Source: an uncultured Tenacibaculum sp.
Lineage (GTDB): Bacteria > Bacteroidota > Bacteroidia > Flavobacteriales > Flavobacteriaceae
NCBI RefSeq assembly: GCF_947494125.1
Contig: NZ_CANLTU010000001.1
Location: forward strand, 682,001-746,000
Length of the DNA: 64,000 nucleotides
Reading direction: 5' to 3'
Shown here: positions 52,332 to 61,588 of the stretch, in pieces
Numbering within the stretch: the stretch's first letter is position 1
Layout of the letters: every line of letters starts with the position of its first letter
The notes under the pieces: model-generated
The model's input: only the letters and a program-made list of their open reading frames with translations
Databases searched by the model: none
Told to the model about the DNA's origin: nothing
Made by a program: the position numbers and the translations under genes

Positions 52332-52868
52332 TTATTGCTTAATTTTAGTAAACATCCATGTTCCAATAGTAATATAGTCTCCATATGCCAATGCTATTAT
52401 AGGAGTTAAATCAGAAATTAGTTGTTTCCACTCAGCTTTATTTGATGGAAGTCCAATAGAATCAGAAATTGTACTTATGGATGTAGCACAAACAAATCCG
52501 TTATTTCTGATGTCGTTAGCTAAATTCCCCGTAATATCAATAGTTTTATCCCAGTCTTTATGGTTGGTTCCTTGAGGAAATCTTGCACCTACAGTTAAAC
52601 CTTTTGTAAGACTAACAATTGGAGTAAAATTTGAATTTAACATTTCAAAAGCTAAAGCACCTTTACCAACACCAAACATTCCACTTTTCCTAACATCAAA
52701 CCAAGCATACATTTGAATTTTATTTCCAAAATCAGTAAGAGTTACCTGTCCTTTTGTTCTTGTTGATCCTTTAGTTTCTTGATTCCTATAATGATATATA
52801 GGAGAATTAAGGCTAGAAGATTTTATATCTTCATGATTAGAGTTCATTAAAATTAAGTCATTTTTCAT
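52332..52868 (-). CDS. Unknown soluble protein
   Basis: A 178-residue protein with no signal peptide or membrane helix; I recognise no domain. It starts MKNDLILMNSNHEDIKSS and contains beta-rich repeats of aromatic/polar pattern (GQVTLTDFGNKIQMYAWFDV, GVGKGALAFEML), then LTVGARFPQGTNHKDWDKTI and a C-terminal stretch IIALAYGDYITIGTWMFTKI. The coding character is good (normal codon use, long frame) and a terminator follows. It is an orphan between the kinase pair and a gene-poor region. Confidence 0.65.
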   Translation of the reverse strand: MKNDLILMNSNHEDIKSSSLNSPIYHYRNQETKGSTRTKGQVTLTDFGNKIQMYAWFDVRKSGMFGVGKGALAFEMLNSNFTPIVSLTKGLTVGARFPQGTNHKDWDKTIDITGNLANDIRNNGFVCATSISTISDSIGLPSNKAEWKQLISDLTPIIALAYGDYITIGTWMFTKIKQ

Positions 52869-53293
52869 AATTGATAATGTTTTAGTTTATTTTTCTAAAA
52901 CCGAAATTAGATAGAAAGACAGTGCTTAAAAATACCTAGGAGTAGGTGTTTTATGAATCTTAGCAGTTTGATAAAAATCATGGAAATAGTTTATAAATAA
53001 AATATAAGCTTATTAAACCATTAAGATTTGTATATAAACAATAATCCTTTTATAAGGAAATGAAAAGTATTTATGTACTAGTAATATTAAGTGTTTAGAG
53101 AGAGTTTTATTCGCTGCTTAGTGTGTATAAAACTTTGCTACTAAGTAAACAAATACTTTACCTCTAATGAAAGTGTTAGATAAAGCCTAATGGAAGCAAC
53201 AGCATACCGAGTGGTATAGTGTTATTATACCACTCGGTATGCTGTCTTTATACAACAGTGTCTGTTATCTGTTAAACGTAGGTAAAAAGAGCA
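52869..53293. other. Gene-poor stretch with a long perfect hairpin
   Basis: 425 bases of AT-rich DNA. The only structure is the 20-bp perfect inverted repeat at 53199-53245. No ORF of note. Confidence 0.7.
53199..53245. repeat. 20-bp perfect inverted repeat with 7-nt loop
   Basis: ACAGCATACCGAGTGGTATA (53199-53218) pairs perfectly with 53226-53245 across loop GTGTTAT. Its GC content is higher than the surroundings, and no T-run stands on either side. Confidence 0.85.
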
Positions 53294-53995
53294 TTAAAAC
53301 ACAGTGAGGATAAAAGGAGCATTGAATGTACGTACTTCTTTTAAAAAGGTGTTTGGTTTTGAAGTAGCTTGGGTTTTAATACAAATTGTATACGTACCAG
53401 CTGCAAGCTTAGGTGCTTGGGCTATTATATTTTTAAAGGTATTGCGAGAAAAACGATTTACTTTTATTTCGCTACCATCTTCTGATACAAAATACAAACC
53501 TACTGCAGTATCTGTTCCAGCTACTTTTAAACGAATACCTTCCAGTTCAAACAGCCCTTCTGAGGTAATTGTAGTATTGATGGTATTTGTAGCTACATCC
53601 AGTACTTGCGTAAGTTCTATGCTTACCATCGGAGAAACTTCTTTTAGTATTGCTACCTCATTGAGTACTCTTTTAAGTAATTTACCACTGTTAAATTTTA
53701 TGTGTAGCTGGTGTTTATCTTTTGTAAATACAGCTTCGCTATTTTCAAAAACCCCTCTAATAGAATAATGGATATTGTATAGAGGTAAATTAATAGCGTA
53801 CCCATCTTTAATGCATTGTATAATAGTTTCATAATAAGAATTAAGCACTGCAAGTATGTCTGTTTTACTTATCAAGGTGCGTTTATGCAACATTTTATTA
53901 ATTAAACTAGCTTGGTTTAGAGTACGAGTAGTTATTACTCGGGCGATGTAGTTATCCTCATCACTTAAATGGTTTTTTGTTAAATAGTATTTCAT
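53294..53995 (-). CDS. HU-like DNA-binding domain protein with C-terminal DUF4469-type domain
   Basis: A 233-residue protein of a type common in Bacteroidetes. The N-terminal ~120 residues resemble an HU/IHF-like DNA-binding domain (DNYIARVITTRTLNQASLIN, LHKRTLISKTDILAVLNSYY, IKDGYAINLPLYNIHYSIRG). The C-terminal ~100 residues look like a DUF4469 Ig-like fold (LFELEGIRLKVAGTDTAVGL, YFVSEDGSEIKV, LAAGTYTICIKTQ). The role is unknown; nucleoid or DNA-structure binding is a guess from the fold. The perfect hairpin lies just downstream. Confidence 0.75.
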   Translation of the reverse strand: MKYYLTKNHLSDEDNYIARVITTRTLNQASLINKMLHKRTLISKTDILAVLNSYYETIIQCIKDGYAINLPLYNIHYSIRGVFENSEAVFTKDKHQLHIKFNSGKLLKRVLNEVAILKEVSPMVSIELTQVLDVATNTINTTITSEGLFELEGIRLKVAGTDTAVGLYFVSEDGSEIKVNRFSRNTFKNIIAQAPKLAAGTYTICIKTQATSKPNTFLKEVRTFNAPFILTVF

Positions 53996-54190
53996 AAGTT
54001 CAATTTTAAATTCATTACTTATTTCCTAACAGCTAGCAAAATACTTGCGAAACTATAAGCTTGGTAAGGTTATTTAAAATACTATGGTATAAGGGAAGTA
54101 AAAGGGAAGATGTACTAAAGAGTACATGTTTTAGCTTCTTCTAAGATACGAATTTTTTGTAAATACCTTTGAGTTAATATGTTATATTTA

Positions 54191-55117
54191 TTATAGTTTA
54201 TATAATACCTCAACATAACGTTTTATCTCCGAAGTAAAGTTAGAATACAGGTCTTTATAGGTAGGAGCAAGCTTAGTTTCAATACTTGTAAGAACTTCAC
54301 TTTTCGTTTTTCCGTTCGATTTTGCTTCTTTTACCTGTTGCCAAACATTGGATAACAGATTAGCATCACGTACTATAGTACTTCCATTCGTAACTACTCC
54401 ATGTCCTGTTAATACATGTTTAGGTTTTAACTTAGCTATGGTATTTAGGGTTTGAATTAAGTCAGGAACCTTTTTTGGATTGATAATAATAGGCATCCAA
54501 CTAGAACTTAATACATCGCCGCCAAAGATTATTTTCTGTTGAGGTAACCAAACTAACACATCACCATGGGAATGACTGTTGTTAGAAAAAATGAATTCAA
54601 CTTCTACCCCTCCCAAATTCATTTTCTGATGTTTAGTAATGAGTTTTGTAGGATATACTAGTTGTGTTTTTCCAATAGTTCCTTTGGTAACACGATTGTA
54701 AAAAGCAAGATCTTCCTTTCCGTACTTTTTCATGGTTTCCTTAGCTTCTTTGCTGGAAAAAATATCAGCCTCGGAAAAAGCAGCATTTCCTAACCAATGA
54801 TCGGCATGACTGTGCGAATTAATCACCCAACGAACAGGCTTGTTGGTAACCGTTTTAATAGCATTTTTAATTTTGTTTCCAATGGTTTCAGAAGACCCTG
54901 TGTCGAATAATAAAACGCCATCTTTAGTAACTACAAAATGACTGTTAGCATTCCAACCTTTGTTTTCTGGAGTAGGTAAACCAAAAGATGGAGAAACGAT
55001 ACTGTATACATTTTTTGTAACGGGGGTTACTTCAAAGTCAAAAGAGTTGTTTTGAGCATTTATACAATTAGTTAAGAGACTTATGAGAAAAAAGTAGCGT
55101 ATCGTTTCTTTTACCAT
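54191..55117 (-). CDS. Secreted metallo-beta-lactamase-fold hydrolase
   Basis: A 308-residue exported MBL-fold enzyme. The signal peptide is FFLISLLTNCINA (cut before QNN). The zinc site is HSHADH (102-107), with further ligands in SHSHGDV, FGGDVLSS and LTGHGVV. It resembles quinoprotein-relay and general MBL hydrolases more than true class B beta-lactamases; the substrate is unknown. It has no operon partners; a small membrane protein gene lies upstream. Confidence 0.87.
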   Translation of the reverse strand: MVKETIRYFFLISLLTNCINAQNNSFDFEVTPVTKNVYSIVSPSFGLPTPENKGWNANSHFVVTKDGVLLFDTGSSETIGNKIKNAIKTVTNKPVRWVINSHSHADHWLGNAAFSEADIFSSKEAKETMKKYGKEDLAFYNRVTKGTIGKTQLVYPTKLITKHQKMNLGGVEVEFIFSNNSHSHGDVLVWLPQQKIIFGGDVLSSSWMPIIINPKKVPDLIQTLNTIAKLKPKHVLTGHGVVTNGSTIVRDANLLSNVWQQVKEAKSNGKTKSEVLTSIETKLAPTYKDLYSNFTSEIKRYVEVLYKL

Positions 55118-55280
55118 TTTTCAATATTGTTGTTTATAGTTATAATATATATTATTGAATAAGTAAAAGTAATTTTAAAAAGAGAGTGTTTTTAAATTTT
55201 AGCTTAATTATTGATTATGAAAGACAGATAGGTTCTTTTTATAGACCAAATTTTTCTAGTTGCAGTATATTAGCTATGCA

Positions 55281-55487
55281 TTATTTGTCTTCTTTAACTT
55301 TTCTTAAAAAAGAAAATAAGAAACAGAACATAAAACCTATAAAAGCAAAGGTTAAACTTAATTTCTCTATTGCTGCATTGGTGCTTTTATTAAAATGATT
55401 CCAATCAATTAAAAAATAAGAAAGTATACTTAAAGGCATAAAGGCTAAAATTAATAAGAATAAGAGTTTTTTAGAAGGATCCCACAT
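55281..55487 (-). CDS. Small membrane protein, two helices
   Basis: A 68-residue ORF from ATG 55487: MWDPSKKLLFLLILAFMPLS, then a second hydrophobic segment (LTFAFIGFMFCFLFSFL) and a basic end (RKVKEDK). The charge pattern fits a two-helix inner-membrane protein. The central loop DWNHFNKSTNAAIEKLS looks conserved-like. It has no known function. It is more credible than the opposite-strand frame over the same bases. Confidence 0.55.
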   Translation of the reverse strand: MWDPSKKLLFLLILAFMPLSILSYFLIDWNHFNKSTNAAIEKLSLTFAFIGFMFCFLFSFLRKVKEDK

Positions 55488-56067
55488 AATAATACTCGCT
55501 TTTTAAGTTCATATACCTTCATACTGGTTAGTAACAGTTAATGTTATATTCTAAAATACTGTTATAGTAAGACTACAAACTGCAACTCTATACAAGTTGT
55601 TTTGGATTTATAAAAGTGATTGTTGTTAAGTTAAATTACTTAAAAACCATGCATAGTACGCAGCGTAGCCTTACTTAGAACATACATTTAATGGAAATTA
55701 AAGGTAGTAAAAAGGAATACTTATGCCTATTGCAAATGCATAAACGGAAGTTATAAAGTAATAAACGGTTTAAAGTTTTGGATTAACGGAAAAAGTAGTT
55801 TTTGCTACTTGATTTTGTAACGTTTAAGACGGGGATGTTGAGAATTTATAAATAGTATCTTATATATGCTAATTGCAATTAGGTTGAGGTAACTTTTAGA
55901 ATGACATTATTTATAGATGCTATTGGTTTCATAAAATTTCTTCAGCAGAATTAGTATAAAGCCTTTATTTAGAGTAGTTAAAAATAAAGGCAATATGTAC
56001 ATCGCGAAAAAGAATTAATTATTAATTGGTTATTTTAAAATTTTTATTGGTAACTCTCTCTAATGTT
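55488..56067. other. 580-base gene-free stretch with direct repeat copy A
   Basis: AT-rich DNA containing direct repeat copy A (55740-55928). No convincing gene; the small ORFs visible are not supported by context. Confidence 0.65.
55740..55928 (+). repeat. Direct repeat copy A (189 bp)
   Basis: Starts ATAAACGGAAGTTATAAAGT and ends GATGCTATTGGTT. It is identical to copy B (57161-57350) except for one T insertion and two substitutions, in the same orientation. It contains the palindrome CTAATTGCAATTAG. Confidence 0.95.
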
Positions 56068-57057
56068 TTATATAGAATGTCCGATTGCCCAAGGTAAGGA
56101 TAATCTACACTCAAAATTAAATGCAGACAAATCGTCAATGGGAGTATTTCCTAGAATTCTTATTGTTCTAATAGAATCCATAGATGCTATTATTGCTGGT
56201 CTTAAGAATTCTATAAAAGTTTCTTCTGAATGATCTAAACTCCATTCGGCAGCTGCAGAATTAAAATCAAGTCTTGTTGCGTCGTAATTATGATCATTAA
56301 TTATAACTCTATAATTTCCCATGTGTTGTGAAGCTGTTATTGTTTGATATGCCTCATGAATATTTTTTATATATGATTTAATTATTTGAGGACTTATTGA
56401 GTTTTCTTTATTTTTATGATTAAGAATATCAGTTAATGTCCAATCCATTCTTGTTGGATGTTTCCAGCTGGTTGACCCCATAGGTACCCCAGGGCCAACA
56501 GTCATATCTCCTGTCCAAAAAAGTCCCATGAAGCCCATTATAAGAAACTGATCTGCTGGATATTTTTCAAGCTCTTTTTCAATAAAAGAATGGGCATATC
56601 TTACTTTGCCATAGCCTCTAAAAGTAAGTGTTTTCATGATTTTTACGCTTTCGAATGATTTTATTTTAAAATTATACAAACGAACAACAAAGCCAAATTC
56701 AGTAGTGAGTTGATCACTAATATACGTGGGACCTCTATCGAAAAAAAAACCGCGTTGATATTTCCCAGCTATAAATTCTATTCTATAGTTATTATTTTTT
56801 ACTTGTACATTAGGAAATATTTCACCATGATTGTCTGGGGAGCTTAGAGGAGAAAACCTTACAGGGTATTCAGGAGTATATATAAAATTCCCTTCTCTGT
56901 CAGTTCTGTTAGAATAATTAGACGAATTTGGAAATAACTCTTTGGAAATTTTTAACTCTGAAATAATAACATCTGTATTGTCATTACAAGAAGTAATTAA
57001 AAACACGTATAAAAATGTTAAAAGTATGATTTTTCTGGATGTTTGGTTTAATTTCAT
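56068..57057 (-). CDS. Unknown lipoprotein between direct repeats
   Basis: A 329-residue lipoprotein (signal FLYVFLITSC, Cys24), so lipid-anchored in the envelope. No known domain. Notable stretches are FIAGKYQRGFFFDRGPTYIS-like at about 95-115, MGFMGLFWTGDMTVGPGVPM near 173-192 and a C-terminal region with HSEETFIEFLRPAIIASMDS. Trp/Gly-rich motifs suggest a globular extracytoplasmic domain, possibly enzymatic; no catalytic set could be assigned. It is enclosed by two nearly identical ~190-bp direct repeats, so it arrived or was duplicated as a unit. Confidence 0.7.
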   Translation of the reverse strand: MKLNQTSRKIILLTFLYVFLITSCNDNTDVIISELKISKELFPNSSNYSNRTDREGNFIYTPEYPVRFSPLSSPDNHGEIFPNVQVKNNNYRIEFIAGKYQRGFFFDRGPTYISDQLTTEFGFVVRLYNFKIKSFESVKIMKTLTFRGYGKVRYAHSFIEKELEKYPADQFLIMGFMGLFWTGDMTVGPGVPMGSTSWKHPTRMDWTLTDILNHKNKENSISPQIIKSYIKNIHEAYQTITASQHMGNYRVIINDHNYDATRLDFNSAAAEWSLDHSEETFIEFLRPAIIASMDSIRTIRILGNTPIDDLSAFNFECRLSLPWAIGHSI

Positions 57058-57362
57058 ACTGTTGAATTTTAGTGGTATATATTTTATAAAATAATTAGGA
57101 TGTTGATCTGATCTAGAAACGAAACTAGTAAAAGCAAATGTTTTTGTAAAACGAAAATGAATAAACGGAAGTTATAAAGTAATAAACGGTTTAAAGTTTT
57201 GGATTAACGGAAAAAGTAGTTTTTTGCAACTTGATTTTGTAACGTTTGAGACGGGGATGTTGAGAATTTATAAATAGTATCTTATATATGCTAATTGCAA
57301 TTAGGTTGAGGTAACTTTTAGAATGACATTATTTATAGATGCTATTGGTTATTATATAATTA
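57058..57362. other. 305-base intergenic stretch with direct repeat copy B
   Basis: Contains copy B (57161-57350), which ends 12 nt before the stop codon of the minus-strand LytTR gene. Otherwise AT-rich without genes. Confidence 0.7.
57161..57350 (+). repeat. Direct repeat copy B (190 bp)
   Basis: The same sequence as copy A apart from three differences, giving a repeat spacing of 1,421 bp. Confidence 0.95.
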
Positions 57363-58067
57363 CTAGTTCAAAAAAACATCAATATCTTTTCTATAATTAT
57401 CACCTATAGGAATTTCTGCACGTCCAATTTCAATATCGTTTTTAGTATAGGCAGTAATCTGATGTTTATTAATAATATAAGAACGATGTATTCTAATAAA
57501 ACGAGAATCTACCTTTTGTAAAAAAGCAGAAATACTGGTTTTAGTAATATGATGCTCGTTAGCTAAATGAATTTTTATATAATCCTTTAAGCTTTCAATA
57601 TATAGAATATCTTCAAAATTAACTTTTACCTGCTTTCTATCTTTTCTTATATAAATAAAAGAAGTATTGTTTTCAGAAGTAGGAGTAACTATTGGAGTAG
57701 GGGTACTCGCTATTTGTAGCGCTCTAAATTTTTCAATTGCATTAAAAAAACGTTGAAAGGTTATGGGCTTTAAAATATAGTCAACAGCATTGAGTTCAAA
57801 GCCATCAATAGCATAATCTCTATACGCAGTGGTAAATATAACTTTAGGTTTATGAAATAAGTTTTTATAAAAATCAATGCCTTTTAAAACAGGCATTTCA
57901 ATATCTAAAAATAATAAGTCTATAGTATTTTCTTGTAAAATTTTACTCGCTTCAATGGCACTAGCACAAGAAGCTACCAATTCAAAATCATCCAATTGCA
58001 TTAAATGATTTTTTAGCAATCTTCTCGCTAATTCTTCATCGTCAATAATTAAACATTTGTAGCTCAT
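57363..58067 (-). CDS. LytTR-type response regulator (pair 2)
   Basis: A 234-residue response regulator. The receiver has CLIIDDEELARRLL, phospho-acceptor Asp55 (FLDIEMPVLKG), and the switch Lys in YILKPITF. The LytTR DNA-binding domain covers about 133-232 (IYIRKDRKQVKVNFEDILYI, FIRIHRSYIINKHQI, EIPIGDNYRKDI). Its start overlaps the kinase stop by 4 nt (ATGA). Repeat copy B lies directly downstream. Confidence 0.92.
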   Translation of the reverse strand: MSYKCLIIDDEELARRLLKNHLMQLDDFELVASCASAIEASKILQENTIDLLFLDIEMPVLKGIDFYKNLFHKPKVIFTTAYRDYAIDGFELNAVDYILKPITFQRFFNAIEKFRALQIASTPTPIVTPTSENNTSFIYIRKDRKQVKVNFEDILYIESLKDYIKIHLANEHHITKTSISAFLQKVDSRFIRIHRSYIINKHQITAYTKNDIEIGRAEIPIGDNYRKDIDVFLN

Positions 58068-59131
58068 TTCATCGGAATTTTTAAATCAACATAAAAATTA
58101 TCGCTTTCTTCATTAATATCTAAAGCGTAGGTGTTTGCATACAGTAATTCCAATTGCTTTTTAACATTGCTAATCCCAATACTTTCTTTACGAGCAGGGA
58201 TTTTATTAGCGGCAATTGAGTTTTCAATTTTAAAATGAATACACTCCTCTTTTAGTACTATATTTATGTTAATAAATGCTTTGTTTAATTCTTGAGAAAC
58301 TCCATGTTTAAAAGCATTTTCTATAAAGGTTAATAATATTAAAGGGGCAATTTTAGCATTGGAGCTTTTAGGTGCATTAAATTGAATGCTAACACGAGTA
58401 CCATAACGTACTTTTTCTAAAGCTAGGTAGTTTTTTATAAGTTCTACTTCTTTTTGTAAATCGGCAAACTCTTCATTACATCCATAGAGCATATAATCTA
58501 ACATTTCAGAAAGTTTTGCAATTACTTCAGGAGCTTCGTCAGATTTCTCTATGGTTAACGCATATAAATTATTTAAGGTATTAAATAAAAAATGTGGATT
58601 TAATTGATGTTTTAACGTTGTTAACTCAGTAGTCTTCTTTTGCTCGTTTACTTTAAGATAGGTTTGCCTTTCATTATAAAACTTAATGGTTAATAATATA
58701 ATGGTTGGCGTTAAAAACTTAACTGATTTACCTGTAAAAGTTTGTACTTTAAAAATATGATCCCAGAAACCTTTTATAGAATCGTACCCAGTAGTACTTT
58801 GAGGATTATTAAAATACTTTGGTAGGTGATAAAACTCTTGAATACAAACATAAAGAGTATAATTAAAGAAGAGTAAGAGCAGTAAATAAATACTGAATTG
58901 AATATATTTTTTAGGAGTTAAAAAATAAGGCATTAGTATATAAAGCGTAGTATAAGCTGTTATAATTTGTACTAAAAGCATAATTAAACGCGATTCAACA
59001 CCTTGATAATAACTGCTAAAATACGCTGCTTCTAATGTAATTAAGAAATAAGAAAAAATCCCTAACCAAAATAACAAATGACGTATTAAGGGGATTCTTA
59101 GTAAAGAAGCTATTTTTTTTGCAAAACTCAT
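58064..59131 (-). CDS. LytS/YehU-type sensor histidine kinase (pair 2)
   Basis: A 355-residue membrane kinase. About four hydrophobic segments lie in residues 18-150, followed by the His_kinase domain with phospho-acceptor His180 in HQLNPHFLFNTLNNL and the ATPase region (LILLTFIENAFKHGVSQELN). It overlaps the regulator gene by 4 nt, so the two are translationally coupled. The layout kinase-regulator matches pair 1, but the orientation is opposite and the membrane regions differ. Confidence 0.92.
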   Translation of the reverse strand: MSFAKKIASLLRIPLIRHLLFWLGIFSYFLITLEAAYFSSYYQGVESRLIMLLVQIITAYTTLYILMPYFLTPKKYIQFSIYLLLLLFFNYTLYVCIQEFYHLPKYFNNPQSTTGYDSIKGFWDHIFKVQTFTGKSVKFLTPTIILLTIKFYNERQTYLKVNEQKKTTELTTLKHQLNPHFLFNTLNNLYALTIEKSDEAPEVIAKLSEMLDYMLYGCNEEFADLQKEVELIKNYLALEKVRYGTRVSIQFNAPKSSNAKIAPLILLTFIENAFKHGVSQELNKAFININIVLKEECIHFKIENSIAANKIPARKESIGISNVKKQLELLYANTYALDINEESDNFYVDLKIPMK

Positions 59132-59352
59132 TAAGGGCCTAAAATACGATATAAATAATATTGAAAACTAAAAGTAGCTTAAATAAGAATTTAAGTAGCT
59201 TAATAGTTTAATATGATAGACTAAAACAAAATTCTAGACTTCATAAGTTTCAAGAGGCAAAAACAGCCTTTTAGTCTACTTTTTTAAAAGCAATTACTTC
59301 TCATAATATTTTAGCCGCCCAAGCAATATGTTTAATTATTGAAATTTAAAAA

Positions 59353-61527
59353 ATGAAAAGAATTGTTTTATTAGTAGTACTTCTTTTAGGAGTTTTCTAT
59401 ACCCATGCACAAAAGCAAGATAAAATTGTGTTTAACAATAGCACCATTAAATTGGATGGTGAGTTAAATGAACCTATTTGGACTCAATTGGATGTGCACG
59501 ATGATTTTATTGATTATATGCCTAATAATGGAAGTGTAGCAACAAAGCAAACAGTTGTAAAAATGTTTCATAATGGAAAGAAATTGTACATAAGTGCGGT
59601 GTATCACGATACAACTAATAAGGTACAAATAGGATCGTTAAAACGCGATGATATTGGGAATTCGGGAGCTAATAGCGATTCTTTTGCTATTGTTATAGAT
59701 ACCTATAATCAACAACAATCGGGCTACTTTTTTATTGTTAATATGGGAGGTACTTTAGTTGATGCATTAGTATCTAGAAAAGGCGATGGTTATTGGTTAA
59801 GTAGAAGCTGGAATGCAGTTTGGAATGCTAAAACATCTGTAAAAGGAAATCAAAAAATATTTGAAGTAGAAATTCCATTAAAAGCGTTAGGTTATAAAGA
59901 AGACAATCCTAATTGGGGAGTGATGTTTCATACTAGAGATATTAAAACCAACGAATGGACTACCAGTACTAAAATAGATCGTAATTTCTCACAATTTGAT
60001 TTGCGTTTGTCTAAATCTTTTGAAATAGAAAGTTTATCAGATAATAAGCCTACTAAGTTTACAATAACACCATCGTTAACTATGGACTATCAGGAGGATT
60101 TGGTAAATAAATCGAATGCGTCAAACGTAAAACCAAGTTTAGATTTACAATACAATGTAAGTTCTTCTTTAAAATTAGATGCTACTATTAATCCAGATTT
60201 TTCGCAGATAGATGTAGATACTCAAGTTACAAACCTTAGTCGTTTTGCAGTGTTTTTCCCAGAGCGGCGTAATTTCTTTTTAGAAAATAGCGATTTATTT
60301 ACATCATTAGGTGTAAGCGGTATAAATCCGTTTTATTCTAGAAGAATAGGAGCCGAAACCGATATTTCTTTTGGATTAAAGCTTTCTGGAAACATCGCAA
60401 AGAAAACACGTTTAGGAATTCTTAATGTTGCTACTAAAAAAGAAGGGAGCAAACCAGCTCAAAATTATGGAGCGCTTGTAGTAGAACAACAATTGTCTAA
60501 TGTTTTTAGAACTACTGGATTTGTAATTAATAGACAAGAAACGGATGGTTTTTCGTTTCTAGATGATTATAATAGGGTAGCCGGACTTAATTTAAATTAT
60601 AACTCGAAAAATAATAAATGGACTGGATTGGCAAACTATGCACAGAGTTTTACCAGTAATGTATCTGGTGATAATAAGTTTTATAGTTTGAGTCTTTGGT
60701 ACAATAGTTTAAAAACATCTTGGAAAACCTCTGTAAGGAAAGTAGGAAGAAATTATATTACCGATGTTGGTTTTGTACCAAGATTAGATAATTACGATGC
60801 TATTAATCAAATAATAGTACGAGAAGGATATACGCAAGCTACTGGTCGATTAAGTTTAACTTATTTTCCTAAGAAGTCTAAAAAGATTAATTCACATAAA
60901 TATTTAGGGTTGTCAAATAGCACCTATTTTGATGAAGAAGGAGTAGTCTCACAATCGTCTACAAATATTAATAACGACTTATTGTTTAATGATAATTCCT
61001 TAATTTATGGAGGTGTAGGACATAATTATGTGAATTTAAAATTCGCTTTTGATCCCTTAAGAAATGGAAACTATATTATGCCTGGTGTTTATAACTATTA
61101 TAGATTTTCTGCAGGATACCGTTCTATTAGAAATAAAAAATTGGAATATGGAGGTAATTATGAATTGGGAAGTTATTACGGAGGTTCTAGAAATCGTTTA
61201 ATAGCCAGAGTAGAATATAAATTAATGCCTTTGGCACGATTGTACCTACGATACGAACGTAATGATATTGATTTAAATGAATTAGGGAATGATACCTTCC
61301 ATCTGGCAAGGTTCACTGGTGAAGTATTCTTTTCTAACCGATTAAATTGGACTACCTATGTACAGTACAACACACAGTTTGATAACTTTAATATAAATAC
61401 AAGGCTACAGTGGGAATACAAACCCTTGTCTTATATCTATCTCGTAATTTCAGATAATTTTAATCAAGAGATTACACGACAAAATTGGGGAGTAGCCTTT
61501 AAAATGAATTATAGATTCGATTTTTAA
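59353..61527 (+). CDS. DUF5916 protein with N-terminal CBM9-like domain
   Basis: A 724-residue exported protein. The signal peptide is LLVVLLLGVFYTHA (cut before QKQ). Residues ~25-205 resemble a carbohydrate-binding family 9-like domain (IKLDGELNEPIWTQL, KLYISAVYHDTTN, FEVEIPLKALGYKEDNPNWG). The rest (about 210-724) is the DUF5916 outer-membrane barrel-like domain (INPDFSQIDVDTQVTNLSRF, FFPERRNFFLENSDLF), ending NYRFDF. The family is abundant in Bacteroidetes and has no assigned biochemical role. It is convergent with a TonB-dependent receptor. Confidence 0.88.
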   Translation: MKRIVLLVVLLLGVFYTHAQKQDKIVFNNSTIKLDGELNEPIWTQLDVHDDFIDYMPNNGSVATKQTVVKMFHNGKKLYISAVYHDTTNKVQIGSLKRDDIGNSGANSDSFAIVIDTYNQQQSGYFFIVNMGGTLVDALVSRKGDGYWLSRSWNAVWNAKTSVKGNQKIFEVEIPLKALGYKEDNPNWGVMFHTRDIKTNEWTTSTKIDRNFSQFDLRLSKSFEIESLSDNKPTKFTITPSLTMDYQEDLVNKSNASNVKPSLDLQYNVSSSLKLDATINPDFSQIDVDTQVTNLSRFAVFFPERRNFFLENSDLFTSLGVSGINPFYSRRIGAETDISFGLKLSGNIAKKTRLGILNVATKKEGSKPAQNYGALVVEQQLSNVFRTTGFVINRQETDGFSFLDDYNRVAGLNLNYNSKNNKWTGLANYAQSFTSNVSGDNKFYSLSLWYNSLKTSWKTSVRKVGRNYITDVGFVPRLDNYDAINQIIVREGYTQATGRLSLTYFPKKSKKINSHKYLGLSNSTYFDEEGVVSQSSTNINNDLLFNDNSLIYGGVGHNYVNLKFAFDPLRNGNYIMPGVYNYYRFSAGYRSIRNKKLEYGGNYELGSYYGGSRNRLIARVEYKLMPLARLYLRYERNDIDLNELGNDTFHLARFTGEVFFSNRLNWTTYVQYNTQFDNFNINTRLQWEYKPLSYIYLVISDNFNQEITRQNWGVAFKMNYRFDF

Positions 61528-61536
61528 TAAAAAGTA

Positions 61537-61569
61537 AAAGAGCCATACAATTGTATGGCTCTTTTTTTT
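61537..61569. terminator. Bidirectional terminator
   Basis: A perfect palindrome AAAGAGCCATACAA / TTGTATGGCTCTTT with T-run between convergent DUF5916 and receptor genes. Confidence 0.9.
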
Positions 61570-61588
61570 ATTCTTAGCATTTCTCCCA

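Noticed and set aside
53304..53768. 154-codon plus-strand frame
   Set aside because: Antisense to the HU-like gene, which has recognisable domains; the plus-strand frame has none.
55186..55398. 70-codon plus-strand frame
   Set aside because: Overlaps the more credible two-helix membrane protein on the minus strand and has no ATG start in the preferred context.
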